A DNA stretch of 64,000 nucleotides from an uncultured Bacteroidales bacterium. GTDB taxonomy: Bacteria; Bacteroidota; Bacteroidia; Bacteroidales; UBA932. The translations under genes were made by a program, and so were the position numbers. The notes under the pieces are model-generated. The model was not told the origin of the DNA. It searched no databases and saw nothing but the letters and a program-made list of their open reading frames with translations. The stretch's first letter is position 1; each line of letters starts with the position of its first letter. The stretch lies in the NCBI GenBank assembly GCA_944323785.1, contig CALUTU010000006.1, positions 1-64,000 on the forward strand. The letters are read 5' to 3'. Positions 54,388-62,936 of the stretch are shown one piece after another.

Positions 54388-56181
54388 TTATTTTAATGTA
54401 TGGAATTTTTCACTATAGGCAACCTCTGTCACCCACTCTCCGGTATCCTCATTGACCCCGAAGGCATATACGACATAATCCGTATCACTGTTCAAAGGCG
54501 CGTACTTTCCAAAATCCACTGTTCCTCTCGATCCGTACTGTCTGAACAAATCAGCCATATCCGTAACCCAAGGGCGGTTTTCCTCCAGTTTTTTATCCAA
54601 CGACGCCCTTATATCGTCCTCTGTCCATGAGGCCGGACAAACGCTCCAATAATAAAGTGCTGAAGCAGGCGTTCCGGACACCGTGACATCAGCGCTCCAG
54701 TCCGTGACATTCTCTACAATAAAATCAAATGTCAATAAAGACGGGTCCTCCTCTCCCAAAGTAACGAACGTAGTCCTGACAGGCTCTGTGGTCGCCTTGC
54801 CGGAACGATACCCGAACACGTACAGCCAGTACTCCGTCTCGTGAGCAAGTCCGCTTATCCTGCCTTCATAGTCACCTTTGAGAGACAGAGAAGTCAGGTC
54901 TCCCTCCAGCAGCCTCTCCATTATCTGCTCATCAGTCATTCCTTCATATTCGGATACAGGAGTGACTATCACGACATACGGATCGTCATTTGTCGTGGTA
55001 ATGCCCACCTCCACCCAATCCAGGTTAACTTGTAGAATCTTGACCTCCAGCCGGTTGTCGGAAGGCTGCACCGGCCCTGTCCGGAAAGGTTCCGTCACCG
55101 GTTCCGAATTGACTTTACCGTCCATATCCACACCGCATGCGGCTCCGATATAGTCTGTCTCAGCCTCCAGGTTATAAAAATAACTGTCTTTTCCAACCGA
55201 CAACAGCTGTTCCAGAATATCAGCCGGCGAGATGCCAACCGCAAGTCCCAATTGTATATTCTGATCTATAAAGGACTGAAGGATCTGCCCCGGTGTCTGC
55301 CCTGAAGCATCCTGCTCCTCCTTGGAAAACAGATCAAAGAAATACCATCTACTGTCATCCGCAGGCACCGGCTCCGCCCACATTGTGACATCCGGTCCGG
55401 CAATATCATACCACAGCTTGAAAGTCCTGTATACCATATCCACGGCATCTGTCTTAAAGAGAGTCTTGACAATAGACGACAGCCTCTCCCCGGTCCGCGA
55501 GCACCCTACAGCATACACATATTGCTCCATATCAGCCGGAAGATAGAGCATTTCCTTGACGGAATTTCCTGAGACAAGGCTGCCGGACGACTCCAGAAGT
55601 TCCTCCAGAGTCATGCCCACAGACTCTCCCTGGCTTACATAGTGTTCTATTACCGCCGCAAAAAGGTCATCATCATTATCAAAACCATCCACATAGGACT
55701 TTGGCGAATTAAGCGCGACATAGGTCATACCGTCATCCAACGGGTCTATCTCCGCCTTTGCTGTCGATGCAGTCACATCCTTGACATTGATTGTAAACGG
55801 TGCATCAGAAGAGGACATTTCATACGCCTCCTGTACAATACTGAAAGAGAGAGCCATCATTGAGTAGGATATGGTCATGACGGTATACCGCTGCGAATAA
55901 GCATAATTGGCAGCGATATTGAATTTCACGACACCGTCCTTGCTCCAGTCGATATCCGTAATCCAAGTCGCAGTGTCCGGAACGGACACACAAAGAGTAC
56001 CACCCTCGGGAGGATTGCGTAGAGTATATTCAAAGGAGTATTCCCCACCTTGCCACGGCGAAAGGATATCTCCTTCTGTCACAGCCGTCAATGATGATTC
56101 GGACGATCTTCGCTCATCTTGTCGGCAAGAAAAAACAGACATGGCCATAACAGCCATGAGCCAGATAAACTTTGGGTTCAT
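54388..56181 (-). CDS. Surface-type lipoprotein with repeated FN3-like modules (paralog 2)
   Basis: A 597-residue lipoprotein of the same design as its neighbour. The lipobox is MAVMAMSVFSC, followed by R-Q-D-E. A BACON-like domain (about 30-120, GGEYSFEYTLRNPPEGGTLC, IVQEAYE) precedes modules such as FTINVKDVTASTAKAEIDPL, YVYAVGCSRTGERL, YIGAACGVDMDGK, YWLYVFGYRSGKATTE and VVYAFGVNEDTGEW. These match the corresponding strands in the first paralog, so the genes arose by tandem duplication and have diverged widely. A -7 box lies upstream at 56219. Ligand or role unknown; adhesion or glycan binding is a guess. Confidence 0.83.
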   Translation of the reverse strand: MNPKFIWLMAVMAMSVFSCRQDERRSSESSLTAVTEGDILSPWQGGEYSFEYTLRNPPEGGTLCVSVPDTATWITDIDWSKDGVVKFNIAANYAYSQRYTVMTISYSMMALSFSIVQEAYEMSSSDAPFTINVKDVTASTAKAEIDPLDDGMTYVALNSPKSYVDGFDNDDDLFAAVIEHYVSQGESVGMTLEELLESSGSLVSGNSVKEMLYLPADMEQYVYAVGCSRTGERLSSIVKTLFKTDAVDMVYRTFKLWYDIAGPDVTMWAEPVPADDSRWYFFDLFSKEEQDASGQTPGQILQSFIDQNIQLGLAVGISPADILEQLLSVGKDSYFYNLEAETDYIGAACGVDMDGKVNSEPVTEPFRTGPVQPSDNRLEVKILQVNLDWVEVGITTTNDDPYVVIVTPVSEYEGMTDEQIMERLLEGDLTSLSLKGDYEGRISGLAHETEYWLYVFGYRSGKATTEPVRTTFVTLGEEDPSLLTFDFIVENVTDWSADVTVSGTPASALYYWSVCPASWTEDDIRASLDKKLEENRPWVTDMADLFRQYGSRGTVDFGKYAPLNSDTDYVVYAFGVNEDTGEWVTEVAYSEKFHTLK

Positions 56182-56218
56182 AAATTAAATTTTACGTTGT
56201 GTGTGTGAATTAACGGAA

Positions 56219-56226
56219 CAAACTTA
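56219..56226 (-). promoter_or_regulatory. -7 box of the tandem lipoprotein operon
   Basis: Read on the minus strand, TAAGTTTG matches TAnnTTTG, 37 nt before the ATG at 56181. Confidence 0.5.
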
Positions 56227-56259
56227 ACTAAAATTTTAATCACTAACAACTATTTTGCG

Positions 56260-56267
56260 TATTTTTG
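56260..56267 (+). promoter_or_regulatory. -7 box of the DUF4293 gene
   Basis: TATTTTTG matches TAnnTTTG, 22 nt before the ATG at 56290. Confidence 0.55.
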
Positions 56268-56289
56268 CCACCGGACAAACAGATACAAT

Positions 56290-56754
56290 ATGATACAGAG
56301 AATACAGACATTGTTTTTGACCATAGCGGCAGGGCTGCTGATATCCATGTTCTTCACTCCGATGGTTCGCTTCGTGGGTGATTCCGCCACTACCATCCCA
56401 TTCGTAGCGGTCGCCATGGCCAAGGGATTCACCCTGACCACCATATTCCAGATCGTCTGCACTGTTCTCAGCGTCACCGTAATATTCTTGTACAAGAACC
56501 GCATCCGACAGATCCGCCTGTGCAACCTCAACACCATCATCCTGATAGGCTACCAGATTATCCTGGCCGTATATTTCTTCCAGAGGGCATCCAAATTGGG
56601 AGAGGACGCGCTGTTCACCGTTCCGTGCATCTTCCCCATATGCGCGGCCATACTTACATTCATCGGCATGAGATACATCGCCCGTGACGAGGCGCTCGTA
56701 ATGGCCTCCACCCGTCTCCGCTCCGGCAGAAAAGGCAGCGGAAAGAAGCACTAG
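56290..56754 (+). CDS. DUF4293 family membrane protein
   Basis: A 154-residue protein with four membrane helices (about 7-27, 45-67, 78-97 and 108-128) that begins MIQRIQTLFLTIAAGLL, the pattern of the Bacteroidetes DUF4293 family. The C-terminal tail is basic (LRSGRKGSGKKH). It is a single gene divergent from the lipoproteins. Function unknown. In its usual Bacteroidetes setting it often lies near core genes; here prfA is the next, convergent gene. Confidence 0.85.
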   Translation: MIQRIQTLFLTIAAGLLISMFFTPMVRFVGDSATTIPFVAVAMAKGFTLTTIFQIVCTVLSVTVIFLYKNRIRQIRLCNLNTIILIGYQIILAVYFFQRASKLGEDALFTVPCIFPICAAILTFIGMRYIARDEALVMASTRLRSGRKGSGKKH

Positions 56755-56803
56755 CAAAGACACTTTCCCTTCACCCTACACCATCAGCGGTGTTCTCGTG
56801 GAC

Positions 56804-56890
56804 ATGACAAAGGGCAAGGAACTTAAATTCACACACACTGACGACAAACTGATATACAGCATAGACCAATCATACGCATCCCAGCAGTAA
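56804..56890 (+). pseudogene. Possible 3' gene remnant
   Basis: An open stretch ending at 56890 reads MTKGKELKFTHTDDKLIYSI then DQSYASQQ and stop; the same frame stays open upstream to at least 56741 (TFPSPYTISGVLVD before the Met). Composition looks like the end of a protein rather than random DNA, but no upstream start or domain is visible. It may be a deletion scar. Apart from this and the hairpin at 57004 the 56755-57060 gap holds no gene. Confidence 0.3.
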
Positions 56891-57003
56891 ATTCTATCAT
56901 ATATTACAGAAGTGGCTGTGTCAAAATGACAAAATGAAAGACATTGAGGGTAAGGGCGATAGGAGTTTACTTTCGTAAATGACTTAGTCCGAATCCCGAT
57001 AAT

Positions 57004-57044
57004 AACGAAAGGCAGTTTGCGATTATGGCAAACTGCCTTTCGTT
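57004..57044. terminator. Perfect 17-bp hairpin terminator
   Basis: AACGAAAGGCAGTTTGC (57004-57020) and GCAAACTGCCTTTCGTT (57028-57044) are perfect inverted repeats around a 7-nt loop. It sits between DUF4293 and the convergent prfA and can serve both. Confidence 0.75.
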
Positions 57045-57060
57045 TATGGTTTCACTAATC

Positions 57061-58143
57061 TTATTCGGCGGACTTGAGACGCTCGGCGTTCTCGGCTATG
57101 GTCAGCTGGTCGATGACCTCCTGGATATCACCGTCCATGAAGACAGGCAGATTGTACATCGTGTAATTGATGCGATGGTCGGTCACTCTGGACTGCGGAT
57201 AGTTGTAGGTACGTATCTTGGCGGAGCGGTCTCCTGTGGACACCATCGTCTTACGCTTCTTGGACATCTCGTTGAGATACTTCTCGTACTCCATGTTGTA
57301 GATACGGGTACGCAGCTCGGCAAGGGCCTTGTCAAAGTTCTTGAGTTGTGACTTCTCGTCCTGGCACTGCACCACGATACCCGTCGGGATGTGGGTCAGA
57401 CGGATAGCCGAATAAGTGGTGTTCACCGACTGGCCACCGGGACCTGAGGAGCAAAATGTATCCTTGCGGATATCGTTCATGTTGATCTCCACATCGAACT
57501 CGTCTGCCTCCGGCAGCACCACCACAGAAGCAGCTGAAGTATGCACTCTGCCCTGGGTCTCAGTCTGAGGCACACGCTGAACACGATGTACTCCGCTTTC
57601 GTATTTCAACGTACCGTACACTCCCTGACCGGATACCTTGAAGATAATCTCCTTGTATCCACCGGCAGCACCCTCCGACTGGCTGTTAATTTCCAGTTTC
57701 CAACCCTTGCGCTCGCAGTACTTGGCATACATGCGGAAAAGGTCTCCGGCAAATATGGCCGCCTCATCCCCGCCTGTACCGCCGCGGATTTCCACTATAG
57801 CATTTTTCTCATCCTGAGGATCCTTGGGGATGAGCAGGAGCTTGATCTCCTCCTCCATGCCGGGCAGCTGCCCCTCTATTGAGGACACCTCCTCCTTGGC
57901 CAGATCGCGAAGGCCCTCGTCCTTCTCCTTGGCCAGAATCTCCTTAGCCCCCTCCAGGTCTGAAACCATCTTAATATACTTGTCTCCTGCCGCGACTATC
58001 GGTTCCAGCTCCTTGTACTCGCGGTTGAGCTGAATGTACTTCTTCATGTCCGACATCACGTCCGGCTCGGAAAGCTGTCCCGATAGCGTCTCGTATTTCT
58101 TCTTAAGTTCCTGTAATTTCTCTGTCAAAGGGTATTCACTCAT
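57061..58143 (-). CDS. prfA: Peptide chain release factor 1
   Basis: A 360-residue release factor that reads UAA and UAG. The start MSEYPLTEKLQELKKKYETL at 58143 is the normal one; a longer frame up to 58392 runs through repeats and is rejected. The catalytic GGQ is in CSSGPGGQSVNTTYSAIRLTH. The domain recognising the stop codon has RVPQTETQGRVHTSAASV. RF1 versus RF2: no programmed frameshift is present and the length is standard for RF1. Its upstream region holds an interrupted tandem repeat (58175-58287). Confidence 0.96.
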   Translation of the reverse strand: MSEYPLTEKLQELKKKYETLSGQLSEPDVMSDMKKYIQLNREYKELEPIVAAGDKYIKMVSDLEGAKEILAKEKDEGLRDLAKEEVSSIEGQLPGMEEEIKLLLIPKDPQDEKNAIVEIRGGTGGDEAAIFAGDLFRMYAKYCERKGWKLEINSQSEGAAGGYKEIIFKVSGQGVYGTLKYESGVHRVQRVPQTETQGRVHTSAASVVVLPEADEFDVEINMNDIRKDTFCSSGPGGQSVNTTYSAIRLTHIPTGIVVQCQDEKSQLKNFDKALAELRTRIYNMEYEKYLNEMSKKRKTMVSTGDRSAKIRTYNYPQSRVTDHRINYTMYNLPVFMDGDIQEVIDQLTIAENAERLKSAE

Positions 58144-58174
58144 ACTGTATTCTCCGTATTGAATTGCAAATATA

Positions 58175-58229
58175 CGTAGAAGCCGAGAGCAGAGCAAATT
58201 TATTTGCTGTGCCGAGGCGCACCAGTATA
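58175..58229. repeat. Interrupted repeat, copy 1 (17-bp insert)
   Basis: Starts CGTAGAAGCCGAGAGCAGAG and ends CGAGGCGCACCAGTATA, as copy 2, but with 17 extra bp (58196-58212) that include the near-palindrome GCAAATTTATTTGC. It lies in the prfA upstream region. The 58144-58415 gap otherwise has no gene. Confidence 0.75.
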
Positions 58230-58249
58230 TGTGGACGGAGTCCAAATTG

Positions 58250-58287
58250 CGTAGAAGCCGAGAGCAGAGCCGAGGCGCACCAGTATA
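58250..58287. repeat. Interrupted repeat, copy 2
   Basis: The 38-bp uninterrupted form of the repeat at 58175-58229. Confidence 0.75.
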
Positions 58288-58344
58288 AATTCGATACCAG
58301 GAACTTCGATAAAGAGCGCCAGAGTCCCCGCCTTTATAAAACCG

Positions 58345-58374
58345 GATGCCCCGGAGCAACAGCCCCAGGGCATC
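58345..58374 (-). terminator. Terminator of the hydrogenase operon
   Basis: On the minus strand GATGCCCTGG pairs with CCGGGGCATC (10 bp, one G-U), followed by a short TTTT. It lies 42 bp after the hydC stop. Confidence 0.65.
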
Positions 58375-58415
58375 AATCAAAAATAAGAGCAAGTTATACG
58401 ATCAAAAGGCACACT

Positions 58416-58892
58416 CTACTCGTACTGAGCGAGGATACCCTTGATCTGCTTGGGCTCAAGGCGGCCGTAGACCTTCTCGTCCACGAGCATCACGGGTGCC
58501 AGACCGCAGGCGCCCACGCAGCGCAGGCACTCCAGAGAAAATTTGCCGTCAGGAGTAACTCCTCCGACATCAATCTTCAACTCTTTTTTCAGTTCCTCCA
58601 AAACACCCTCTGCACCACGCACATAACATGCCGTTCCCATACATACGGAAATAGAATGGCGTCCTTTGGGCTGCATAGTAAAAAAGGAATAGAATGTAAC
58701 TACACCGTATACCTTGGCTACAGGTATACTAAGGTGACGGGCAATCTCGCGCTGCACCTCCTCCGGCAGATAGCCGAAGTGACCCTGGCACTTATGCAGG
58801 ACGTTGATCAGTTCACCGGGAGCATTGCCGAACTCCGCGCATATCTCGGCGATCTTGTCCTTCTGACATTTGTTCAATTCTATCTTATCCAT
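58416..58892 (-). CDS. hydC: NuoE-like 2Fe-2S subunit of [FeFe] hydrogenase (HydC)
   Basis: A 158-residue thioredoxin-fold 2Fe-2S protein of the NuoE/HydC family. The four ligands are the Cys of CMGTACYV (about 91 and 96) and of CLRCVGACG (about 127 and 131). Helical N-terminal segments (ELINVLHKCQGHFGYLPEEV) are typical. It is the last gene of the operon, 18 bp after hydA. With HydB it forms the NAD(H)-facing part of the complex. Confidence 0.93.
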   Translation of the reverse strand: MDKIELNKCQKDKIAEICAEFGNAPGELINVLHKCQGHFGYLPEEVQREIARHLSIPVAKVYGVVTFYSFFTMQPKGRHSISVCMGTACYVRGAEGVLEELKKELKIDVGGVTPDGKFSLECLRCVGACGLAPVMLVDEKVYGRLEPKQIKGILAQYE

Positions 58893-58910
58893 AACTGATG
58901 TCTCTAAGAA

Positions 58911-60671
58911 TTAATCGTGTTTGTCGAAATAATGTGTATGCAGCAGATGATGCGCCTTCTCGCTCATAGGATGACCGAGGAACTCCTCGTACAGCTTGAT
59001 GATGTAGGGATTCTCGTGCGACTTGCGGATCTTCTTGCCGGCATCCTCGCGGTAGATGGCGTCCATGCGTGCCTTAATGACACTGCTGTCCCCGTGATGG
59101 AAAGGCTGGCCGGCACCTCCGATACAGCCGCCAGGGCAGGCCATAATCTCTATCGCGTGGAAATTGTACATGCCGGCGCGCATGCCGTCAAGCAGTTTGC
59201 GGGCATTGCCGAGAGTATGGGCGATACCGATGTTGACGGGCGTACCGTTGAAGTCTATCGTAGCATGACGGATGCCGTCAAGCCCTCTGAGTTCCTTGAA
59301 ATCGATACGGTCCAGCTTCTTGCCGGTGTATATCTCGTATGCCGTACGGACTGCGGCCTCGATCACACCTCCGGTCGCGCCGAAGATGACAGCGGCTCCG
59401 GTGGACTCGCCCAGCGGCGCGTCAAACTCCTCGTCAGGCAGCGACAGGAAATCGATGTTGGCCGACTTTATCAGCGAGGCCAGCTCGCGGGTGGAGATGG
59501 AGAAATCCACGTCCGGATTACCGTCCACCTTGAACTCGTCCCTCTGGCACTCGTATTTCTTGGCCAGACAGGGCATCACGGACACTACCACGAGATCCTT
59601 GCGGTCCACCCCTATCTTCTCGGCGAAATATGTCTTGGCTATGGCTCCGAACATCTGCTGTGGCGACTTGGCGGACGAAGGTACGTCCAGCATATCGGGA
59701 TAGTTGTGCTCGAAGAAATTGACCCATGCCGGGCAGCACGAAGTCAGGATAGGCAGCTTGACGGTCTTGTCGCCTCCGAGGAAACGTCCCAGACGGTCCA
59801 GCAGTTCAGTACCCTCCTCCATGATGGTGAGGTCAGCTGCGAAATCAGTGTCGAAGACCTCGTCAAAGCCCAGTCTGCGCAGGGCGGCCACCATCTTGCC
59901 AGTCACTAAAGTTCCGGGCTCCATGCCGAACTCCTCACCGAGGGCGGCACGGACAGCCGGCGCGGTCTGAACAACCACCTTTTTGGTAGGATCCATCAAG
60001 GCCTGTATAATCTTACCAGTGTGGTCCACCTCAGTCAGGGCACCGGTGGGACATACCGCCACGCACTGACCGCAGAATGTACAGTTGCTGTCCACCAGCC
60101 TCTGCTCGAAGGCAGGAGCCACCACTGCCATGAATCCGCGGTTTACGGCACTCAAGGCACCCACGCTCTGAACGTCGTTGCACATGGTCTCGCAGCGGCG
60201 GCACATGACGCATTTGTCCATGTCCCTCTTGAGGGAAGGCGATGTATCCTTCTTGTATGTGGAGACAGCCGCATTCTCTACAGAGTGTATCTCCCTGATA
60301 CCCAGACGTGCAGCCAAATCTTGAAGTTCACAGCGCCCGTTCTTGGGGCAGACAAGGCAGTCTTTAGGATGATCCGACAGAATCAGCTCAAGTACTGTCC
60401 TGCGGGCATTGATGACTCTCATGGTGTGTGTATGCACCACCATACCGGGTGTACATACGGTAGAGCATGAAGGAGCCAGGTTTCTGCGTCCCTCGACCTC
60501 CACCACGCAGATGCGGCAGCCGCCGGGACGGTTCTCTACTCCGAGGTTATCCAGTTTCATATAACAGAGAGCCGGAATATCTATTCCCATCTGCCTGGCG
60601 GCCTGGAAAATAGTCGTTCCCTTCTCAACCTCGACCTCCCTGTTGTCTATTGTAAGTCTAATTGTATCCAT
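58911..60671 (-). CDS. hydA: [FeFe] hydrogenase catalytic subunit (HydA)
   Basis: A 586-residue cytosolic hydrogenase. An N-terminal 2Fe-2S domain (about 1-75, CRICVVEVEGRRNLAPSC) precedes a His-Cys3 cluster (HPKDCLVCPKNGRC near 102), then two 4Fe-4S clusters (CVMCRRCETMC, CTFCGQCVAVCP), then the H-cluster domain. H-cluster motifs are TSCCPAWVNFFEHNYPD (L1), MPCLAKKYECQRDEF (L2) and EIMACPGGCIGGAGQP (L3), all complete. The composition matches the multimeric NAD-linked type, which reoxidises NADH, often with reduced ferredoxin by electron bifurcation. HydB and HydC flank it. H-cluster maturases HydEFG are not in the window. Confidence 0.96.
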   Translation of the reverse strand: MDTIRLTIDNREVEVEKGTTIFQAARQMGIDIPALCYMKLDNLGVENRPGGCRICVVEVEGRRNLAPSCSTVCTPGMVVHTHTMRVINARRTVLELILSDHPKDCLVCPKNGRCELQDLAARLGIREIHSVENAAVSTYKKDTSPSLKRDMDKCVMCRRCETMCNDVQSVGALSAVNRGFMAVVAPAFEQRLVDSNCTFCGQCVAVCPTGALTEVDHTGKIIQALMDPTKKVVVQTAPAVRAALGEEFGMEPGTLVTGKMVAALRRLGFDEVFDTDFAADLTIMEEGTELLDRLGRFLGGDKTVKLPILTSCCPAWVNFFEHNYPDMLDVPSSAKSPQQMFGAIAKTYFAEKIGVDRKDLVVVSVMPCLAKKYECQRDEFKVDGNPDVDFSISTRELASLIKSANIDFLSLPDEEFDAPLGESTGAAVIFGATGGVIEAAVRTAYEIYTGKKLDRIDFKELRGLDGIRHATIDFNGTPVNIGIAHTLGNARKLLDGMRAGMYNFHAIEIMACPGGCIGGAGQPFHHGDSSVIKARMDAIYREDAGKKIRKSHENPYIIKLYEEFLGHPMSEKAHHLLHTHYFDKHD

Positions 60672-60682
60672 CTCAGTTACGA

Positions 60683-62473
60683 TTATTGAACGATTACCGC
60701 ATTGAATTTACATTTGTCGAAGCATGCGCCGCAGCGGATACACTTCTCGTTATCTATGACATGGGCCTGCTTGACCTCTCCCTTGATCGCTCCGGCGGGA
60801 CATGCCCGGGCACATGCCGTACATCCCTTGCAACGGTCAGGGTCTATAGCATACACTCTCAGAGCCCTGCACTTGTGAGCCGGACACCTCTTGTCCACGA
60901 TGTGAGCCACATACTCGTCGTAGAAATTGTCAAGAGTTGAGAGCACAGGGTTGGGCGAGGTCTGTCCGAGACCGCAGAGAGCGGTGTCCTTGATGACCTT
61001 GCTGAGGTTCTTGAGGTAGTCCAGATCCTCCATAGTGCCCTTGCCCTTGGTAATCTTGTCGAGAATCTCCTCCAGGCGCTTGTTGCCGATACGGCAGGGT
61101 GCGCACTTTCCGCACGACTCGTCGACGGTGAACTGAAGATAGAACTTGGCCACCGAGACCATGCAGTCATCCTCGTCCATGACGATCATACCTCCCGAGC
61201 CCATCATCGAGCCGGCGGCGGTAAGGTTGTCGTAATCTATAGGTGTGTCGAGATGTTTCTTGGTCAGACAGCCGCCCGAGGGGCCTCCTGTCTGGACGGC
61301 CTTGAACTCCTTGCCGCCCTTGATGCCGCCTCCGATATCGTATATGACCTCGCGGAGGGTCGTACCCATCGGAACCTCGATGAGGCCCACGTTGTTGATC
61401 TTGCCGGCCAGTGCAAACACCTTGGTACCCTTGGACTTTTCGGTACCGATAGATGCAAACCACTCGGGTCCCTTGAGGAAGATCACCGGGATATTGGCGA
61501 ATGTCTCCACGTTGTTGACATTGGTAGGCTTGCCCAGATAACCGCTCTCCGCCGGGAAAGGAGGCTTCACTGTAGGCTCGCCCCTCTTGCCCTCCATGGA
61601 GTGGATCAGGGCCGTCTCCTCACCGCACACAAACGCTCCCGCACCGTAGCGTATCTCAATATCGAAATTGAATCCCGAGCCGAGGATGTCGTCCCCGAGC
61701 AGACCGTAGTCGCGGGCCTGCTTCATGGCTATCTGAAGACGCTTCACCGCCAGAGGATATTCGGCCCGGATATACACCAGACCCTTGGAGGCACCGATAC
61801 AGTAGCCGCAAATGGCCATGGCCTCGATGACAGAGTTAGGGTCGCTCTCCAGAATGGAGCGGTCCATGAACGCGCCAGGGTCGCCCTCGTCGGCATTGCA
61901 GACCACGTATTTCTCCGGGCCCGGACTCTTCGAAGCTATCTCCCACTTCAGACCGGTGGGGAATCCTCCACCGCCACGTCCTCTCAAACCGGACTTCTTG
62001 ACGGTCTCAATAGCCTCCTGCGGGGTACCCTGCAGCACCTTTGCCAGAGCCTCATAACCGTCACGGGCTATGTATTCGTCTATGTTCTCGGGATTGATGA
62101 ATCCGCAGTTACGCAAAGCGATACGGAGCTGCTTCTGATAGAAGCCCATATGCTTCGAGTCGCTGATATGCTTTTTGGTGTCGGGATCCTCGTAAAGCAG
62201 GCGGGTCACCTTACGGCCCTTAACCACATGCTCCTTGACGATCTCCTCGGCATCCTCAGGCTTCACATTGGTGTAGAATGTATTGTCAGGTATGACCTTG
62301 ACGATGGGACCCTGCTCGCAGAAACCGAAACAGCCGGTCACCACCACCTGGACATCGTTGTCCATACCGGCGGCAGCTATCTCCTCTCTCAGTCTCTCCA
62401 CGATCCTCACGCTCTCGGACGCACGGCAGCCCGTACCTCCGCAGCACAGTAAACTCATCTTGTAGTTCGGCAT
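60683..62473 (-). CDS. hydB: NuoF-like NADH-binding subunit of [FeFe] hydrogenase (HydB)
   Basis: A 596-residue flavoprotein. An N-terminal thioredoxin-like 2Fe-2S domain (LLCCGGTGCRASES, VVTGCFGFCEQGP) is followed by the NuoF core with the NADH loop GLRGRGGGGFPTGLKWE and the FMN loop CNADEGDPGAFMDRSILE. A 4Fe-4S site ESCGKCAPCRIGNKRLEEIL follows near 480. A C-terminal double 4Fe-4S ferredoxin ends the chain (CKGCTACARACPAG, CIRCGACFDKCKFNAV). This architecture is that of bifurcating HydB. It lies 6 bp after the ferredoxin gene and 11 bp before hydA. Confidence 0.95.
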   Translation of the reverse strand: MPNYKMSLLCCGGTGCRASESVRIVERLREEIAAAGMDNDVQVVVTGCFGFCEQGPIVKVIPDNTFYTNVKPEDAEEIVKEHVVKGRKVTRLLYEDPDTKKHISDSKHMGFYQKQLRIALRNCGFINPENIDEYIARDGYEALAKVLQGTPQEAIETVKKSGLRGRGGGGFPTGLKWEIASKSPGPEKYVVCNADEGDPGAFMDRSILESDPNSVIEAMAICGYCIGASKGLVYIRAEYPLAVKRLQIAMKQARDYGLLGDDILGSGFNFDIEIRYGAGAFVCGEETALIHSMEGKRGEPTVKPPFPAESGYLGKPTNVNNVETFANIPVIFLKGPEWFASIGTEKSKGTKVFALAGKINNVGLIEVPMGTTLREVIYDIGGGIKGGKEFKAVQTGGPSGGCLTKKHLDTPIDYDNLTAAGSMMGSGGMIVMDEDDCMVSVAKFYLQFTVDESCGKCAPCRIGNKRLEEILDKITKGKGTMEDLDYLKNLSKVIKDTALCGLGQTSPNPVLSTLDNFYDEYVAHIVDKRCPAHKCRALRVYAIDPDRCKGCTACARACPAGAIKGEVKQAHVIDNEKCIRCGACFDKCKFNAVIVQ

Positions 62474-62479
62474 GGCAGA

Positions 62480-62881
62480 CTAGATTTTTTCCTGGATTGT
62501 TTGATAATTGACCGGAAGGATACCGTCGACAAGCTCGCCGTGAAGCACATACTTGTCAATGATCTCCATGGCCTTGTCGGCATTGACATGGCCGAATACG
62601 ACCGGATCCTCTCCGGGACGCTTTACCTCGATAGTCGGCTCGGCATAGCAGTAACCCATGCATCCGCCCTGTGTTACGATTACGGGTAGTTTTTCTCTCT
62701 CAACCCGCTCTATGATGGAATTCATCACGGCACGCGCTCCTGCGGCGATACCGCATGTGGCCATGGCTACGCGGATCTGGACCAGTTTGTCGGGATTGTT
62801 GCTCTTCTCCCGGATGTCCATCTCGCTCTCGAGTCTGGCCTTCATTTGACGAAGTTCGTCAAGAGACTTAATCTTACTCAT
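62480..62881 (-). CDS. Thioredoxin-like 2Fe-2S ferredoxin
   Basis: A 133-residue protein of the thioredoxin-like [2Fe-2S] ferredoxin family, with ligands in ATCGIAAGA (one Cys) and TQGGCMGYCYAEP (two Cys). The fourth ligand usual in the family is not obvious, as the first motif has only a single Cys. The N-terminal 30 residues are charged and helical. It lies between the HATPase gene and hydB, 6 bp before the latter. It may feed or accept electrons for the hydrogenase complex, or be a small extra subunit. Confidence 0.85.
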   Translation of the reverse strand: MSKIKSLDELRQMKARLESEMDIREKSNNPDKLVQIRVAMATCGIAAGARAVMNSIIERVEREKLPVIVTQGGCMGYCYAEPTIEVKRPGEDPVVFGHVNADKAMEIIDKYVLHGELVDGILPVNYQTIQEKI

Positions 62882-62936
62882 AAGGTTCGGTTAATATTAT
62901 AATGTAGTGTTGATTATGCAAATTTTATGAAAATAT

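Noticed and set aside
58144..58392. N-terminal extension of prfA
   Set aside because: The extra codons run through the tandem repeat and have no similarity to release factors; the normal start at 58143 gives the standard length.
61253..62452. Plus-strand frame of 399 codons
   Set aside because: Antisense of hydB, which is fully supported by motifs.
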